The notes: generated from the sequence alone by a model not told the origin. Counted from the stretch's first letter, positions 34,335 through 44,770 are shown. The stretch: DNA of 64,000 bases from Coprobacillus sp. CAG:605 (GCA_000433255.1 HF998225.1:1-64000), one strand, 5' to 3'. A program made the numbers and translations.

Positions 34335-34567
34335 TTTAAAATTCTTGTTAATATTATAATTAATTCATTATCAGTAACAGGGTCAACATACACATCATTA
34401 CCATCAATTACTTCTTCTAAGATCTTTACCTTATCAGAAACAATATCGCCATTATCAGTAACACCCATTACTAAAAAATATTTAACTCCACCATACATTG
34501 TTTCATTAAGTACAACGTATTTTTCTTTATTTTCAAGTGTAATAATAGTATTAGTCTTTAAACCCAT
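34322..34567 (-). CDS. Small beta-rich protein, DUF1292-like in size and style
   Basis: Seen: 81 residues, soluble, starting 'MGLKTNTIITLENKEKYVVLNETMYGG', which has the style of small DUF1292-type proteins, though I cannot assign it firmly. It follows the acidic coiled-coil gene by 23 bases and precedes the terminator, so it is likely the last gene of that transcript. GAAGG precedes the ATG. Confidence 0.55.
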   Translation of the reverse strand: MGLKTNTIITLENKEKYVVLNETMYGGVKYFLVMGVTDNGDIVSDKVKILEEVIDGNDVYVDPVTDNELIIILTRILKAQL

Positions 34568-34590
34568 TTTATTCTTTCCCTTCTACTTTC

Positions 34591-35592
34591 TTACGCAGCA
34601 AGCTTTCTAGTAGGTCCAGATTCTTCCATAGCTTTAGAACCATTACCATAAACAACATTTACAGGTGTTGAACTAACAACCTTAAAGCCTCTTTTTTTCT
34701 TTTCTACTTCCGGAGTTGCACTTTCTATAGATACAACTTCATTAGAATTATCATTTACTAAATCATTATATCCTTCAAAAGGATTTGAATTAGAAGAATA
34801 TAAATCATCTAACATTGTAAATGGATTACTATTATCTTCCACTTTTGGTTTTTCTACATGATTATCCGCTACTGCTACAGCAGGTTCTTCTACCTTAGCA
34901 CTAGTATCTTCACTATTTAATAAAGCACTTAAATCATCAAATACAGCAGGTCCCGAAGCAACTGGAGACTCTTTTTTCGTTTTATTTTCTACTTCAGTAG
35001 TTGACGCAGGTGCTTCTACTTTTGGTTCTTCTTTAGTTTCATTAAAAATTGGACCAAATATAGCATCCATATTATTTGCATCTTCAACTACAGGACTTGC
35101 AGTATCATCTTTAGTGTCAAAACTATCAGTTTCTAAAGATAAATCATGTTCAACTACTTCTTCTTTAGGTTCAACTTCAGGTGCTTGAACTTCAGTAACT
35201 TCACTATTTTGAATGCCTAATAAGTTATTTGCAGTTACTTCAACATCATTAACTAATCCTAGTACAGCAGCAATAACATACTTTTCAGAGTCATAAGCAG
35301 TGTATTTTCTCTTTTGCTCTTCTAACTCTTTAAGATAATTATTCAATAATGCCTCATTAGTATCAATATCACTTTGTTTAGCAACTTCACTATTCTTTAA
35401 GACATTTAACATATCTATACGTAATTTAGCATTTTCTAATGCATCTTTAGTAACTTTATGAAGTCCTAAAACTTGGCTAGCTTCATCTTTTGCAGAATTT
35501 GTTTCTTTTAATTCCTCTTCAATTTTTCTTGCTTTCTCATCTAACTCAGTTACTGCTGACTGAGTATTTAAAATAGCATCATTCATATTCAT
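34591..35592 (-). CDS. Acidic coiled-coil protein of unknown function
   Basis: Seen: 333 residues. Residues 1-135 form a coiled coil (heptad-like Leu with Lys/Glu), residues 140-285 are low-complexity and rich in Glu, Pro, Val and Asn, and a basic tail (KKKRGFKVV ... TRKLAA) ends the protein. No membrane segment. The layout (helical head, disordered middle, basic tail) resembles scaffold or division-related proteins, but this is a resemblance only. It lies downstream of rplQ, separated by the rplQ terminator. Confidence 0.55.
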   Translation of the reverse strand: MNMNDAILNTQSAVTELDEKARKIEEELKETNSAKDEASQVLGLHKVTKDALENAKLRIDMLNVLKNSEVAKQSDIDTNEALLNNYLKELEEQKRKYTAYDSEKYVIAAVLGLVNDVEVTANNLLGIQNSEVTEVQAPEVEPKEEVVEHDLSLETDSFDTKDDTASPVVEDANNMDAIFGPIFNETKEEPKVEAPASTTEVENKTKKESPVASGPAVFDDLSALLNSEDTSAKVEEPAVAVADNHVEKPKVEDNSNPFTMLDDLYSSNSNPFEGYNDLVNDNSNEVVSIESATPEVEKKKRGFKVVSSTPVNVVYGNGSKAMEESGPTRKLAA

Positions 35593-35653
35593 ATCTCATC
35601 GACCCTTTACTATAATACTACCCTAATTTTATCACATAAAAAAAAGAGTTGCA

Positions 35654-35689
35654 ATAAAAAAACTAGAAAAGTTTACACTAATTCTAGTT
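35654..35689 (-). terminator. Terminator of the ribosomal supercluster
   Basis: A perfect 8-bp stem AACTAGAA/TTCTAGTT (35661-35668 with 35682-35689), then seven T on the minus strand. It overlaps the end of rplQ. Confidence 0.88.
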
Positions 35690-36017
35690 TTACAGTTAGA
35701 GCATCGTCTCCAACTCTTTCTTTTAATTTGATAATTCTAGTGTAGCCACCATTTCTATCAGCATATTTTGGTGATAATTCATTAAATACTTTTGCAACTA
35801 CATCCTTATCATTATGTAAGAAAGCTAAAGCTTTTCTTCTAGAAACTAAAGTACCCTTCTTACCATAAGTAATCATACGTTCTACAAATTTTCTAGCTTC
35901 TTTAGCTCTTGCTTCAGTTGTAACAACATATCCATTATTAATAACGTCTTTAGTTAAACTAGCAAGAATACTTCTACGAATACGAGATTCTCTATTTAAT
36001 TTTCTATATTTTGCCAT
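35673..36017 (-). CDS. rplQ: Ribosomal protein L17
   Basis: Seen: 114 residues, start 'MAKYRKLNRESRIRRSIL', the typical bacterial L17 N terminus without the long C-terminal extension. Known: it sits near the peptide exit tunnel of the 50S subunit. Last gene of the cluster, 18 bases after rpoA; a hairpin terminator overlaps its 3' end. Confidence 0.97.
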   Translation of the reverse strand: MAKYRKLNRESRIRRSILASLTKDVINNGYVVTTEARAKEARKFVERMITYGKKGTLVSRRKALAFLHNDKDVVAKVFNELSPKYADRNGGYTRIIKLKERVGDDALTVKLELV

Positions 36018-36035
36018 ATTTACACCTCCATTTAA

Positions 36036-36983
36036 TTAGTCCTTAAAATTAAGACCCATTTCTTTAACTTTATCTAATACTTCTTTAAGTGATTTTTTAC
36101 CTAAATTTCTAATCTTAGTAACTTCTATTTCACGTTTATTGATTAAATCTTGAACGGTATTTACTCCTGCTCTTTTTAAACAATTGTAAGCACGAACAGA
36201 GAATTCAATCTCTTCAATAGGAGTTTCTAAAGTTTTAGTAATAGTATCAACTTTCTTTTCAGCCATTAATCCAGAAACATCAGCAATATTATTTAAATCA
36301 GTAATAATATTAAAATGTTCAACTAAGATCTTAGCACTTAAAGCCATAGCTTCTTCAGGAGTAACAGAGCCATTTGTATAAACATGCATAACTAATTTAT
36401 CATAATTTTCATTTTGACCAACACGAGCAGGTTCAACTTCATAACTAACTCTTTCAATTGGAGAATATAAACTATCAATAGCAATAACTCCAACTTTCTT
36501 TTCTCCTAATAATTTTTCATTAGCTTTAGAATCAACATATCCACGACCATTACCAACAGTCATTTCCATATCAATTTTTCCACCCTTACATAAATTACAA
36601 ATAACTAAATCAGGGTTAACAATTTCGATATCAGCATCAGCTGCAATTTGACCAGCAGTTACAGGACCTTCTTCATTAGCAACTAATCTAATAACTTTAT
36701 TAGTATCAGTAGAATGATTAATTAATACTAAACTCTTTAAATTTAAGATAATAGTAGTAACATCTTCCTTAACTCCATCAATCTTTTGGAATTCATGCAT
36801 TACTCCAGCAATCTTAACTGAAGTAACTGCACTTCCAGGTAAACTAGAAAGCATAACTCTTCTTAAAGCATTACCAATAGTAGTACCAAATCCTCTTTCT
36901 AATGGATCTAATTCAAATCTTCCGTAGTGATTATTTTCTACGCATTCTGTAATTTTATAATCTGGTTTATCAAATTTTATCAT
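36036..36983 (-). CDS. rpoA: RNA polymerase alpha subunit
   Basis: Seen: 315 residues. N-terminal domain with RGFGTTIGNALRRVML for dimer formation, and C-terminal domain (about 240-312) with 'LKRAGVNTVQDLINK', which binds UP elements and activators. Known: it starts assembly of the polymerase core. Full length; located between rpsK and rplQ as in other Bacillota. Confidence 0.98.
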   Translation of the reverse strand: MIKFDKPDYKITECVENNHYGRFELDPLERGFGTTIGNALRRVMLSSLPGSAVTSVKIAGVMHEFQKIDGVKEDVTTIILNLKSLVLINHSTDTNKVIRLVANEEGPVTAGQIAADADIEIVNPDLVICNLCKGGKIDMEMTVGNGRGYVDSKANEKLLGEKKVGVIAIDSLYSPIERVSYEVEPARVGQNENYDKLVMHVYTNGSVTPEEAMALSAKILVEHFNIITDLNNIADVSGLMAEKKVDTITKTLETPIEEIEFSVRAYNCLKRAGVNTVQDLINKREIEVTKIRNLGKKSLKEVLDKVKEMGLNFKD

Positions 36984-37000
36984 TTAACCATTCCCCTTTC

Positions 37001-37384
37001 TTAATTTCTTGGACGTTTTGGTGGACGGCATCCATTATGTGGAACAGGTGTAATATCATTAATTGCAGTAATTTCTAGTCCAGCAGTTTGTAATGAACGA
37101 ATTGCATTTTCTCTACCAGCACCTAAGCCCTTAACAAATACTTCAACTTTTTTTACGCCGTTATCCATAGCAACTCTAGCAGCAGCTTCTGCACTCATAC
37201 CAGCAGCATAAGGAGTTTTCTTTTTAGAACCCTTATATCCAATAGTACCAGCAGATGCCCAACTTATTACATTACCATTATTATCACTAATAGATACAAC
37301 AGTATTATTATAAGTACATTGAATATGTGCTTGAGCTTCTGGAATATTCTTCTTTACTTTTCTTTTTCTTCTATTATAAGCCAT
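37001..37384 (-). CDS. rpsK: Ribosomal protein S11
   Basis: Seen: 127 residues with '[12 protein letters not shown]' and the C-terminal '[16 protein letters not shown]' hallmark. Known: it forms part of the 30S platform near the mRNA exit. It lies 14 bases after rpsM. Confidence 0.98.
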   Translation of the reverse strand: MAYNRRKRKVKKNIPEAQAHIQCTYNNTVVSISDNNGNVISWASAGTIGYKGSKKKTPYAAGMSAEAAARVAMDNGVKKVEVFVKGLGAGRENAIRSLQTAGLEITAINDITPVPHNGCRPPKRPRN

Positions 37385-37398
37385 TATAGTACCTCCTA

Positions 37399-37773
37399 TT
37401 ACTTACTTACTTTTTTCTTATTAGCTACAGTCTTACCCTTACCTTTTCTAGTACGAGCATTTCTACTTGTTCTTTGTCCATGAACAGGTAACCCTTTTTT
37501 ATGTCTAGTACCTTGGTAAGAATTAATTTCCATCTTGTTTTTAATGTTCATTTGAACTTCACGACGAAGTTCACCTTCTACAACATATTTTTCTACTTCA
37601 CTACGAATTGCAGCAACTTCAGCTTCAGTTAAATCTTTACCTTTTTTAGATCTTTCAACTTTAGCATCATCACAAATTTGTTCTGCTAAGTTTCTACCAA
37701 TTCCGTAAATAGCAGTTAAGCCAATACAAATATGTTTTTCATTAGGTATTTCAATATTTTTAATACGTGCCAT
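37399..37773 (-). CDS. rpsM: Ribosomal protein S13
   Basis: Seen: 124 residues: '[26 protein letters not shown]' and the basic C-terminal tail with '[21 protein letters not shown]'-type sequence. Known: it contacts the 50S subunit and P-site tRNA from the 30S head. Follows rpmJ. Confidence 0.98.
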   Translation of the reverse strand: MARIKNIEIPNEKHICIGLTAIYGIGRNLAEQICDDAKVERSKKGKDLTEAEVAAIRSEVEKYVVEGELRREVQMNIKNKMEINSYQGTRHKKGLPVHGQRTSRNARTRKGKGKTVANKKKVSK

Positions 37774-37787
37774 AAATAATCCTCCTA

Positions 37788-37901
37788 TTAACCTTGAGTT
37801 TGTTTGTGTTTTGGATTTTCACAAATAACCATTACTTTACCTTTTCTTTTAATTACTTTACATTTTGCACAAATTTTCTTTACTGATGGTCTAACTTTCA
37901 T
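37788..37901 (-). CDS. rpmJ: Ribosomal protein L36 (zinc-ribbon form)
   Basis: Seen: 37 residues, [16 protein letters not shown]..., ending ...[10 protein letters not shown]-x2-C ... C ... H is the zinc-binding L36 type. ATG at 37901 follows GGAGG and the stop TAA is at 37788-37790. Too short for usual ORF length limits. Its place between infA and rpsM is standard. Confidence 0.97.
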   Translation of the reverse strand: MKVRPSVKKICAKCKVIKRKGKVMVICENPKHKQTQG

Positions 37902-37914
37902 AATAATACCTCCA

Positions 37915-38136
37915 TTATCTCTTATTCCATACAATACGCCCACGTGTTAAATCATAAGGCGACAACACTATAGTTACTGTATCACCTGGTAGAATACGAA
38001 TCATATTCATACGCATTTTACCAGAAACGTAGGCTTTTACAGTTTTATTATACTTAGGTAAATTTACAATGTATTCGCCACCCTTAAGTAACTCTACAAC
38101 TTTACCTTCTACTTCTATTTTATCTTCTTTAGCCAT
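37915..38136 (-). CDS. infA: Translation initiation factor IF-1
   Basis: Seen: 73 residues, one OB fold, with '[18 protein letters not shown]' and the ending '[11 protein letters not shown]'. Known: it occupies the A site of the 30S subunit during initiation. It lies between map and rpmJ, as in Bacillus. Confidence 0.97.
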   Translation of the reverse strand: MAKEDKIEVEGKVVELLKGGEYIVNLPKYNKTVKAYVSGKMRMNMIRILPGDTVTIVLSPYDLTRGRIVWNKR

Positions 38137-38140
38137 TTAT

Positions 38141-38887
38141 TTATTCTCCTGTTAATATTTCGTATCCATCTTTGGTAACTAATACTGTATGTTCAAAGTG
38201 AGCTGATGGCGAACCATCTTCCGTACAAATTGTCCAATCATCATCCAACATATAAACATAGCGTTCACCATAGTTTAGCATTGGTTCGATAGCAATTGTC
38301 ATACCCGCTTTTAAAGTCATTCCAGTATGTGCTTTACCATAATTTAGAACATCGGGATCCTCATGTAGTTCATTACCAATTCCATGACCACATAACTCTT
38401 TAACAACACTTAAATGATGTTCATGAGCATATTGTTCAATAGCATGACCTATATCACCAAGTTTAGCTCCCTCTTTAACTTGCTTTATACCTTCATATAA
38501 AGATTTCTTAGTATGTTCTATTAAATACTCTTTTTCTTTACTAATATGTCCTACAGGGTAGGTAGCAGCAGAATCTGAATGATAACCTTTATAAATCATT
38601 GAAATATCAAGTTTAACAATATCACCATTCTTAAGCTTTCTTTTCCCTGGGATTCCATGTACTACCTCATCATTTATAGAAATACATAAATAACCAGGAT
38701 ATCCTTCATAACCTTTAGTTGATGAAATACATCCATTCTCTTCCATAAACTTTTTAGCAATACTTTCTAATTCTCCAGTTGTAATACCCGGACGGATATT
38801 TTTTTCTAGAAGTTTATGACATAAATAGTTAATATGACCAGAATGTTTCATTAATTCAATTTCATGTTCACTTTTAACACTAACCAT
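38141..38887 (-). CDS. map: Methionine aminopeptidase type I
   Basis: Seen: 248 residues. Metal ligands are recognisable in VKLDIS-type, 'SDSAATYPVG', GHGIG and 'EHTVLV' motifs: Asp, Asp, His, Glu, Glu. Known: it removes the initiator Met from nascent proteins. It overlaps no gene and follows adk directly (adk ends at 38888). Confidence 0.96.
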   Translation of the reverse strand: MVSVKSEHEIELMKHSGHINYLCHKLLEKNIRPGITTGELESIAKKFMEENGCISSTKGYEGYPGYLCISINDEVVHGIPGKRKLKNGDIVKLDISMIYKGYHSDSAATYPVGHISKEKEYLIEHTKKSLYEGIKQVKEGAKLGDIGHAIEQYAHEHHLSVVKELCGHGIGNELHEDPDVLNYGKAHTGMTLKAGMTIAIEPMLNYGERYVYMLDDDWTICTEDGSPSAHFEHTVLVTKDGYEILTGE

Positions 38888-39541
38888 TTATACCTCCAAA
38901 TATTTTTCTACTTGCAATAAAGTTTCTTCTAAATTATCAGTGACATTAACTACACCTAATCTATTAATCTTATTAAAATAATCAACAACTGGTTTAGTAT
39001 TATTCATATATTCATCATAACGAATCTTAAATGTTTCTTCATTATCATCACTACGAATCTCTAATTTAGAACCACAATTATCACATATACCATCTATCTT
39101 AGGTTTCGTTGCTTCAATATATTTATTATAACTATTTCCACAATTTTTACAAGTTAATCTTCCTAAAGTACGATGCATCGCCTTTTCATAATCAATATCT
39201 AGATAAATAGCAATATAATTATCAATATCATCTTTTTTAAATAAATTTAATAACGAATCAACTTGACTTAAATTTCTAGGATAACCATCTAATATAAATG
39301 GAATATCTTTATCTCTATTATCTAAACTTTTTTCTAGTAATTCTAAGACAATTTCATCAGGAACAAGCTTACCACTACTTAACATAGTAACAAGTTTTCT
39401 TCCTAATTCATTATCTTGATTTTTAGCATCTCTTAATAAATCGCCAGTCGAAATATGCATATAACCATATTTAGCTTTTAGAAGAGAACTCATTGTTCCC
39501 TTCCCAGCTGCAGGAGGCGCTATGAAAATGATGTTTTTCAT
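38888..39541 (-). CDS. adk: Adenylate kinase
   Basis: Seen: 217 residues. P-loop GPPAAGKGT-like (here A-P-P-A-A-G-K-G-T near 8-16), and a LID domain with four Cys (CKNC ... CDNC) that bind zinc as in Gram-positive Adk. Known: interconverts AMP, ATP and ADP. Its first bases overlap the end of secY by 4. Confidence 0.97.
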   Translation of the reverse strand: MKNIIFIAPPAAGKGTMSSLLKAKYGYMHISTGDLLRDAKNQDNELGRKLVTMLSSGKLVPDEIVLELLEKSLDNRDKDIPFILDGYPRNLSQVDSLLNLFKKDDIDNYIAIYLDIDYEKAMHRTLGRLTCKNCGNSYNKYIEATKPKIDGICDNCGSKLEIRSDDNEETFKIRYDEYMNNTKPVVDYFNKINRLGVVNVTDNLEETLLQVEKYLEV

Positions 39542-40800
39542 CTTCTACGTCTTCCCCTTTTATACTCACGACTAACTAATGAGCTTTCAATTTGTTTATA
39601 GGTTTCAATAGCGACACCTACAACAATTAATAATCCCGTTCCTCCAATTGTTACTGAACTAGGAAGTCCAGAAAACTTAGAGAATAATATAGGTAACCCA
39701 GCTATTATTACTAAGAATATTGAACCAACAATTGTTAATTTTCCAATAATATTAGAAATATAATTAGTTGTTTCAACACCAGGTCTTACCCCAGGAATAT
39801 ATCCACCATTTTTATTTAAATTCTTACTCATTTCTTCAGGATTTAATTCCATAAATGTATAGAAGTATCCAAAGAACATTATAAGTAATATATATAATAC
39901 AAAACCAGTAGGACTTGTACTAACAATATAATTATTAACAAAATTTATCGCATTCTCATTACCAATTAAATTAACTATTGTAGTAGGAATAGCAAGTAAA
40001 GTCATAGCGAATATTACAGGCATTACTCCAGCACTATTAAGTTTAATAGGTAAAAATGAAGTTTGAGCTCCATAAGCACTATTTGTTCTATTTGAATATT
40101 GAATAGGTATTCTTCTTTCAGCAAGCTGAATGAATACTACACCAACAATAATAAATATATAAATAAGCACAAAAGCTGCAAATAATAAACTACCAACTAA
40201 AGTTGTATAAGTACCACTTGTTACAAAACCTTGAAAAGCAGTAACAAACATACTAGGTAAACTTTGAATAATACCTGCCATAATTAATAGAGACATACCA
40301 TTACCAATACCTTTATTAGTAACTTCATCACCTATCCATAATAAGAAGCAAGTACCAGCAGTCATTACGATTGTAGTCTTAAGAATATCCATACTACTCA
40401 TACCCTTCATATATACAATGGTTAGTATATAAGCTTGGATAATCGCAAATAATATTCCTAAATATCTTGTAATACGATTAATTTTTTGTCTTCCAGTATA
40501 ACCCTCTTCTTTTAATTCTTTAAAATAAGGAATTATATCCATTTGTAATAATTGGGTAATAATAGATGCTGTAATGTATGGTGAAACACCCAACGCAAAT
40601 ATTGAGAAACTCTTTAAGCCACCACCGCTCATCAAGTTAAAGATTTCTAAAAATCCTAATTCTTGATAAACAGCAGATGCCCAAGGAATTGTTACATTAG
40701 AGCCTAAGCAAAATAAGCCTAAGCACATTAATGTAAAATAAATTCTTTTTCTTAAATCTTTACTAGCGGGACTAAATAGTTGCTTTAGTTTAGCAAACAT
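39538..40800 (-). CDS. secY: Preprotein translocase subunit SecY
   Basis: Seen: 420 residues with about ten membrane segments, plug-region sequence near 60-75, and the conserved 'NKNGGYIPGVRPG' and C-terminal loop with 'SREYKRGRRRR'. Known: channel of the Sec pathway. Sits between rplO and adk, the classic spc order. Confidence 0.98.
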   Translation of the reverse strand: MFAKLKQLFSPASKDLRKRIYFTLMCLGLFCLGSNVTIPWASAVYQELGFLEIFNLMSGGGLKSFSIFALGVSPYITASIITQLLQMDIIPYFKELKEEGYTGRQKINRITRYLGILFAIIQAYILTIVYMKGMSSMDILKTTIVMTAGTCFLLWIGDEVTNKGIGNGMSLLIMAGIIQSLPSMFVTAFQGFVTSGTYTTLVGSLLFAAFVLIYIFIIVGVVFIQLAERRIPIQYSNRTNSAYGAQTSFLPIKLNSAGVMPVIFAMTLLAIPTTIVNLIGNENAINFVNNYIVSTSPTGFVLYILLIMFFGYFYTFMELNPEEMSKNLNKNGGYIPGVRPGVETTNYISNIIGKLTIVGSIFLVIIAGLPILFSKFSGLPSSVTIGGTGLLIVVGVAIETYKQIESSLVSREYKRGRRRR

Positions 40801-40801
40801 T

Positions 40802-41245
40802 TTAGATCACCTCAGTAGTACCACCGGCTGCTTCAATTTTAGATACTGCAACACTTGAGAAACGATTAGCTTTAACTGTTAATTTCTTTTCAAGGTTACC
40901 AGTTGCTAAAACTTTAACACCAGATAGTTGTTTCTTAATAATACCCTTTTCTTTTAAAATTTCTGGAGTAACCACATCTCCATCGTTAAAGTGTTTATTT
41001 AAATCACTTAGGTTAATAGTTGCATATCTAGTTGTAAATCTTGCATTATTAAATCCACGTTTAGGGATTCTTCTATATAATGGAGTTTGACCACCTTGGA
41101 ACCATGGAGCTATTGAAGCACCACTACGTTTCTTTTGACCTTTTTCTCCACGAGTAGCAGTCTTACCCATTCCTGATCCAGGACCACGACCTACTCTCTT
41201 TTTTGCTTTTGCTTCAGGTAGAGCATTTAATTCATGTAACTTCAT
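40802..41245 (-). CDS. rplO: Ribosomal protein L15
   Basis: Seen: 147 residues, Gly/Arg/Lys-rich start with '[21 protein letters not shown]' pattern and a globular C-terminal part. Known: late-assembling 50S protein. The next gene upstream is rpsE with no L30 gene between. Confidence 0.97.
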   Translation of the reverse strand: MKLHELNALPEAKAKKRVGRGPGSGMGKTATRGEKGQKKRSGASIAPWFQGGQTPLYRRIPKRGFNNARFTTRYATINLSDLNKHFNDGDVVTPEILKEKGIIKKQLSGVKVLATGNLEKKLTVKANRFSSVAVSKIEAAGGTTEVI

Positions 41246-41246
41246 A

Positions 41247-41750
41247 CTATAATTCCTCTACTTTCTTTCCTCTTAATTCAGCAACATATTCAGCTGTTCT
41301 TTGAGATTTTAAAGCTTCTAATGTAGCCTTAGCAACGTTAACTTTAGTATTTGAAGCTAAAGATTTAGATACTACATCTTTTACACCAGCAAGTTCTAAT
41401 ACTGCACGAGCAGCACCACCGGCAACTAATCCAGTACCTTCTTTAGCAGGTTTTAATAATACTTCAGCACGTCCAACTTTAGCTGTTGCTTCATGAGGAA
41501 TAGTTCTATTGTCAACTAAAGATACTTTAACAACATTTTTATTAGCAGCTTGTAATGCCTTTTTAATTGCTTCAGGAACTTCATTTGATTTTCCGCTACC
41601 TAAACCAACTAATCCTTTTCTATTTCCTACTACAACTGTAGCTAGAAATCTAAAATGTCTACCACCTTTAGTAACCTTAGTAACACGTCCAATTGATATA
41701 ACTTGATCTTCAAGCATACTTTTTTTAGATTCAGTTTCTTTTCTTGGCAT
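41247..41750 (-). CDS. rpsE: Ribosomal protein S5
   Basis: Seen: 167 residues. Double-stranded-RNA-binding fold in the first half ('[14 protein letters not shown]') and '[12 protein letters not shown]' in the second. Known: decoding fidelity and mRNA entry. It is separated from rplO by one base, so the usual rpmD (L30) is absent here. Confidence 0.97.
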   Translation of the reverse strand: MPRKETESKKSMLEDQVISIGRVTKVTKGGRHFRFLATVVVGNRKGLVGLGSGKSNEVPEAIKKALQAANKNVVKVSLVDNRTIPHEATAKVGRAEVLLKPAKEGTGLVAGGAARAVLELAGVKDVVSKSLASNTKVNVAKATLEALKSQRTAEYVAELRGKKVEEL

Positions 41751-41762
41751 AATTTCCTCCTC

Positions 41763-42119
41763 TTAGAATTCTAATCCGTTTTCACGTGCAGCTTCAGCTA
41801 AAGCCTTAACACGTCCATGATAAAGGTATCCACCTCTATCGAAAACTACTTTTGTAATTTTAGCTTTTTTAGCTTTTTTAGCAATGTCAGCACCAACTAA
41901 TTTAGCACCTTCAACATTACCACCATTGTTGATTTTTAACTCAACTGATGAAGAACTAACTAGGGTAGTTTGTTTTTCATCATCAATAATTTGAGCAAAA
42001 ATATTATTATTTGATCTAAATACGTTTAATCTAGGAACTTCACTAGTGCCAGCAATTTTATTACGAACTCTAGTGTGTCTGATTTTACGCATTACATTAC
42101 TTGATTCTTTCTTTATCAT
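41763..42119 (-). CDS. rplR: Ribosomal protein L18
   Basis: Seen: 118 residues; '[15 protein letters not shown]' start region and the end '[25 protein letters not shown]'. Start ATG 42119 follows AAGGAG. Known: binds 5S rRNA with L5. Confidence 0.97.
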   Translation of the reverse strand: MIKKESSNVMRKIRHTRVRNKIAGTSEVPRLNVFRSNNNIFAQIIDDEKQTTLVSSSSVELKINNGGNVEGAKLVGADIAKKAKKAKITKVVFDRGGYLYHGRVKALAEAARENGLEF

Positions 42120-42135
42120 AACTTATCTCCTTACC

Positions 42136-42675
42136 CTATTTAGCTGCTTTCTTTCCTTCTTTACGTCTTACATATTCGCCCTTATAACGGATACCTTTAC
42201 CTTTATATGGTTCTGGTTCTCTTACTTTACGAATATTAGCCGCAAATTCAGTAACTCTTTGTTTATCAATACCTGAAACAGTAATTTCAGTATTGCTTTC
42301 TTGTTTAACTTCTAAACCTTCTGGTACATTAATTTCCATAGGATGAGAGAAACCTGCACTAATAGCAATTTTCTTACCATTAACATTGAATCTATATCCA
42401 ACACCAACAGCTTCTAATCCTTTAGAATATCCTTCAGTAACACCAATAATCATATTCTTGATTAATGAGTTTGTAGTACCATGTAATTGTTTAGTACTCT
42501 TATTATCATTAGGTCTTTTAGTATAAACCTTATCTTCTTTAATTTCTACAACAATAGGTTCACTTACTACTAATTTAAGTTCACCTTTAGGTCCTTTAAC
42601 TGTAATTAAATTATTTTCATTTGTAACAGTTACTCCAGCAGGAATAACTAATTCTCTATTTCCAATTCTACTCAT
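42136..42675 (-). CDS. rplF: Ribosomal protein L6
   Basis: Seen: 179 residues, two similar folds, starting MSRIGNRELVIP and ending with the 'EPEPYKGKGIRY' motif. Known: near the factor-binding site of the 50S subunit. Confidence 0.98.
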   Translation of the reverse strand: MSRIGNRELVIPAGVTVTNENNLITVKGPKGELKLVVSEPIVVEIKEDKVYTKRPNDNKSTKQLHGTTNSLIKNMIIGVTEGYSKGLEAVGVGYRFNVNGKKIAISAGFSHPMEINVPEGLEVKQESNTEITVSGIDKQRVTEFAANIRKVREPEPYKGKGIRYKGEYVRRKEGKKAAK

Positions 42676-42689
42676 AATTTAGTATTTCC

Positions 42690-43085
42690 TTACCAAATAT
42701 AGGCAAGTACTTCTCCTCCTAGATTATTTTCTCTAGCTTCTTTATCAGTCATTAAACCTTTAGATGTAGAAATAATTGCAATTCCTAGTCCATTAAGAAC
42801 ACGAGGAATTTCTGAAGCTTTGGCATAAACACGTAATCCTGATTTAGAAATTCTCTTTAAACCTGTAATTACACGTTCTTTCTTTTGACCATACTTAAGA
42901 TTAATTGTTAATTTATCTCCAGTAACATTTTTTTCATATTTATAATCATTAATAAAACCTTCTTTTTTAAGAATTTCAGCAATTCCTAAAGTCATCTTAG
43001 TTCCATTAACTTCTACAGTTTCATAACGCATTTGTAACGCATTACGCATTCTTGTTAGCATATCTGCTATATTATCTTGTACCAT
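42690..43085 (-). CDS. rpsH: Ribosomal protein S8
   Basis: Seen: 131 residues, start '[17 protein letters not shown]', end '[13 protein letters not shown] ... GGEVLAYIW'. Known: binds the central domain of 16S rRNA and represses the spc operon in many bacteria. Confidence 0.98.
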   Translation of the reverse strand: MVQDNIADMLTRMRNALQMRYETVEVNGTKMTLGIAEILKKEGFINDYKYEKNVTGDKLTINLKYGQKKERVITGLKRISKSGLRVYAKASEIPRVLNGLGIAIISTSKGLMTDKEARENNLGGEVLAYIW

Positions 43086-43102
43086 CTAAAATTCCTCCTT
43101 TC

Positions 43103-43288
43103 CTACCAACTAGATTTTCTTACACCAGGAATTTGTCCCTTATTTGCAAGTTCCCTAAAGCATATACGGCATAATCCAAATTTTCTTAATACGCCATGAG
43201 GACGTCCACATCTTTCGCAACGACTATATGCACGAGTACTAAATTTTGGTGCTCTTTGTTGTTTTACAACCATACTTCTTTTTGCCAT
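43103..43288 (-). CDS. rpsN: Ribosomal protein S14, zinc (type Z) form
   Basis: Seen: 61 residues with C-E-R-C-G-R-P-H ... C-R-I-C, the zinc-binding short form. Known: 30S head protein; Bacillota often carry both zinc and non-zinc copies, and the operon copy is the zinc one, as here. Confidence 0.97.
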   Translation of the reverse strand: MAKRSMVVKQQRAPKFSTRAYSRCERCGRPHGVLRKFGLCRICFRELANKGQIPGVRKSSW

Positions 43289-43309
43289 AAAATATTTTCC
43301 TCCTCTTTC

Positions 43310-43849
43310 TTACTTTCTAAATGGAAGTCCAAATGCATTTAATAAATGCAATGCTTCTTCATTTGTTTTAGCAGTAGTAACAAATACAATATCCATACCC
43401 ATTACTTTAACTACTTGATCATAATCGATTTCAGGGAATATAAGTTGTTCTTTAATTCCTAAAGTATAATTTCCTCTACCATCAAATGCAGTTTTAGAAA
43501 TACCTCTAAAATCTCTAACTCTTGGTAAAGCTAAGCTAATTAACTTATTCATAAAGTTATACATAGCTTCTCCACGAAGTGTAACTTTGCAACCAATTGG
43601 TTGGCCTTCTCTTAACTTAAAGCCAGCAATTGATTTACGAGCTTTAGTAACTACAGGCTTTTGACCAGTAATTGCTTCTAAATCTTTAACAGCAGCTTCA
43701 ACAAACTTAGGTTCATGAGATCCTTCTCCTACACCCATATTAATAACTATTTTTTCTAATCTAGGAACTTCCATATTAGAAGAATAATTATATTCTTTCA
43801 TTAATGAAGCTGTTATTTCTTTATTATATAATTCTTTTAAATTACTCAT
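43310..43849 (-). CDS. rplE: Ribosomal protein L5
   Basis: Seen: 179 residues with '[15 protein letters not shown]' and '[14 protein letters not shown]'. Known: binds 5S rRNA and contacts P-site tRNA. Confidence 0.98.
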   Translation of the reverse strand: MSNLKELYNKEITASLMKEYNYSSNMEVPRLEKIVINMGVGEGSHEPKFVEAAVKDLEAITGQKPVVTKARKSIAGFKLREGQPIGCKVTLRGEAMYNFMNKLISLALPRVRDFRGISKTAFDGRGNYTLGIKEQLIFPEIDYDQVVKVMGMDIVFVTTAKTNEEALHLLNAFGLPFRK

Positions 43850-43857
43850 AATTTCTC

Positions 43858-44118
43858 CTAACTAGCTTTCTTCTTTGAAGTTTTAGCACTTTTTACTTTT
43901 TCTTCAACTTTTTTTACATTAGAAACATGAATTGGTGCTTCAGTTTCTTGAATAGATCCTGTTTCATTCGTATATCTTGGTTTAAGGTGTTTTTTTACAA
44001 TGTTGATACCTTCAACAATAACTCTATCTTCTTTTCTAAGAGTTTTAATAATTTTGCCTTCTTTACCTTTATCTTTTCCAGCAATAATTTTAACTTGATC
44101 TCCAACTTTAACTTTCAT
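43858..44118 (-). CDS. rplX: Ribosomal protein L24
   Basis: Seen: 86 residues; KOW motif at the N terminus ('[20 protein letters not shown]'), then a short Lys-rich C-terminal tail. Slightly shorter than the E. coli form. Known: early 50S assembly initiator. Confidence 0.96.
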   Translation of the reverse strand: MKVKVGDQVKIIAGKDKGKEGKIIKTLRKEDRVIVEGINIVKKHLKPRYTNETGSIQETEAPIHVSNVKKVEEKVKSAKTSKKKAS

Positions 44119-44129
44119 TATTAATCCTC

Positions 44130-44498
44130 CTAAATAACTTCATTTGCAAGTGAAACGATTTTCATGAAATCTTTATCACGAAGTTCACGAGCAACTGGCC
44201 CTAAAACACGAGTTCCAATAGGACTCTTATCATCTTTGATTAATACACAAGCATTGTCATCAAATTTGATATAAGAACCATCTTTTCTTCTAACGCCTTC
44301 AACACTACGAACAATAACAGCTTTAACAACCTTTCCTTCAGGAATGTTGCTATTTGGAATTGCTTTTTTAACAGTTCCAACTACGATATCACCGATATTA
44401 CCATATTTTACTTTAGATCCACCCATAACACGAATTACAAGTAATTCTCTTGGGCCTGAGTTATCAGCAACTTTTAATCTAGATTCTTGCATTACCAT
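44130..44498 (-). CDS. rplN: Ribosomal protein L14
   Basis: Seen: 122 residues with '[20 protein letters not shown]' and the end '[19 protein letters not shown]'. ATG 44498 follows AGGAGG with 7 bases between. Known: contact with 30S at bridge B8. Confidence 0.98.
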   Translation of the reverse strand: MVMQESRLKVADNSGPRELLVIRVMGGSKVKYGNIGDIVVGTVKKAIPNSNIPEGKVVKAVIVRSVEGVRRKDGSYIKFDDNACVLIKDDKSPIGTRVLGPVARELRDKDFMKIVSLANEVI

Positions 44499-44509
44499 AA
44501 TGATACCTC

Positions 44510-44770
44510 CTATAAGATTACAGCCTTTTCAACTATTTTAACTAGTTCATATCTCTTAGTTTTAGATAAAGGTCTAGTCATAGCGATTCTAACTGTATCT
44601 CCTTCTTTAGCTTCATTCTTTTCATCATGAGCTACATATTTTTTAGAGTATTTAACTCTCTTACCATAAAGTGGATGATTTTTATAAGTTTCAACTAAAA
44701 CAGTAATAGTTTTATCGCACTTAGCAGATACAACCTTACCTGTAAGTTCAGCTCTTTTAGTTTCTGCCAT
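44510..44770 (-). CDS. rpsQ: Ribosomal protein S17
   Basis: Seen: 86 residues, one OB fold, '[19 protein letters not shown]' and '[18 protein letters not shown]'. Its start shares one base with the end of rpmC, so translation is coupled. Known: 30S body protein. Confidence 0.97.
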   Translation of the reverse strand: MAETKRAELTGKVVSAKCDKTITVLVETYKNHPLYGKRVKYSKKYVAHDEKNEAKEGDTVRIAMTRPLSKTKRYELVKIVEKAVIL

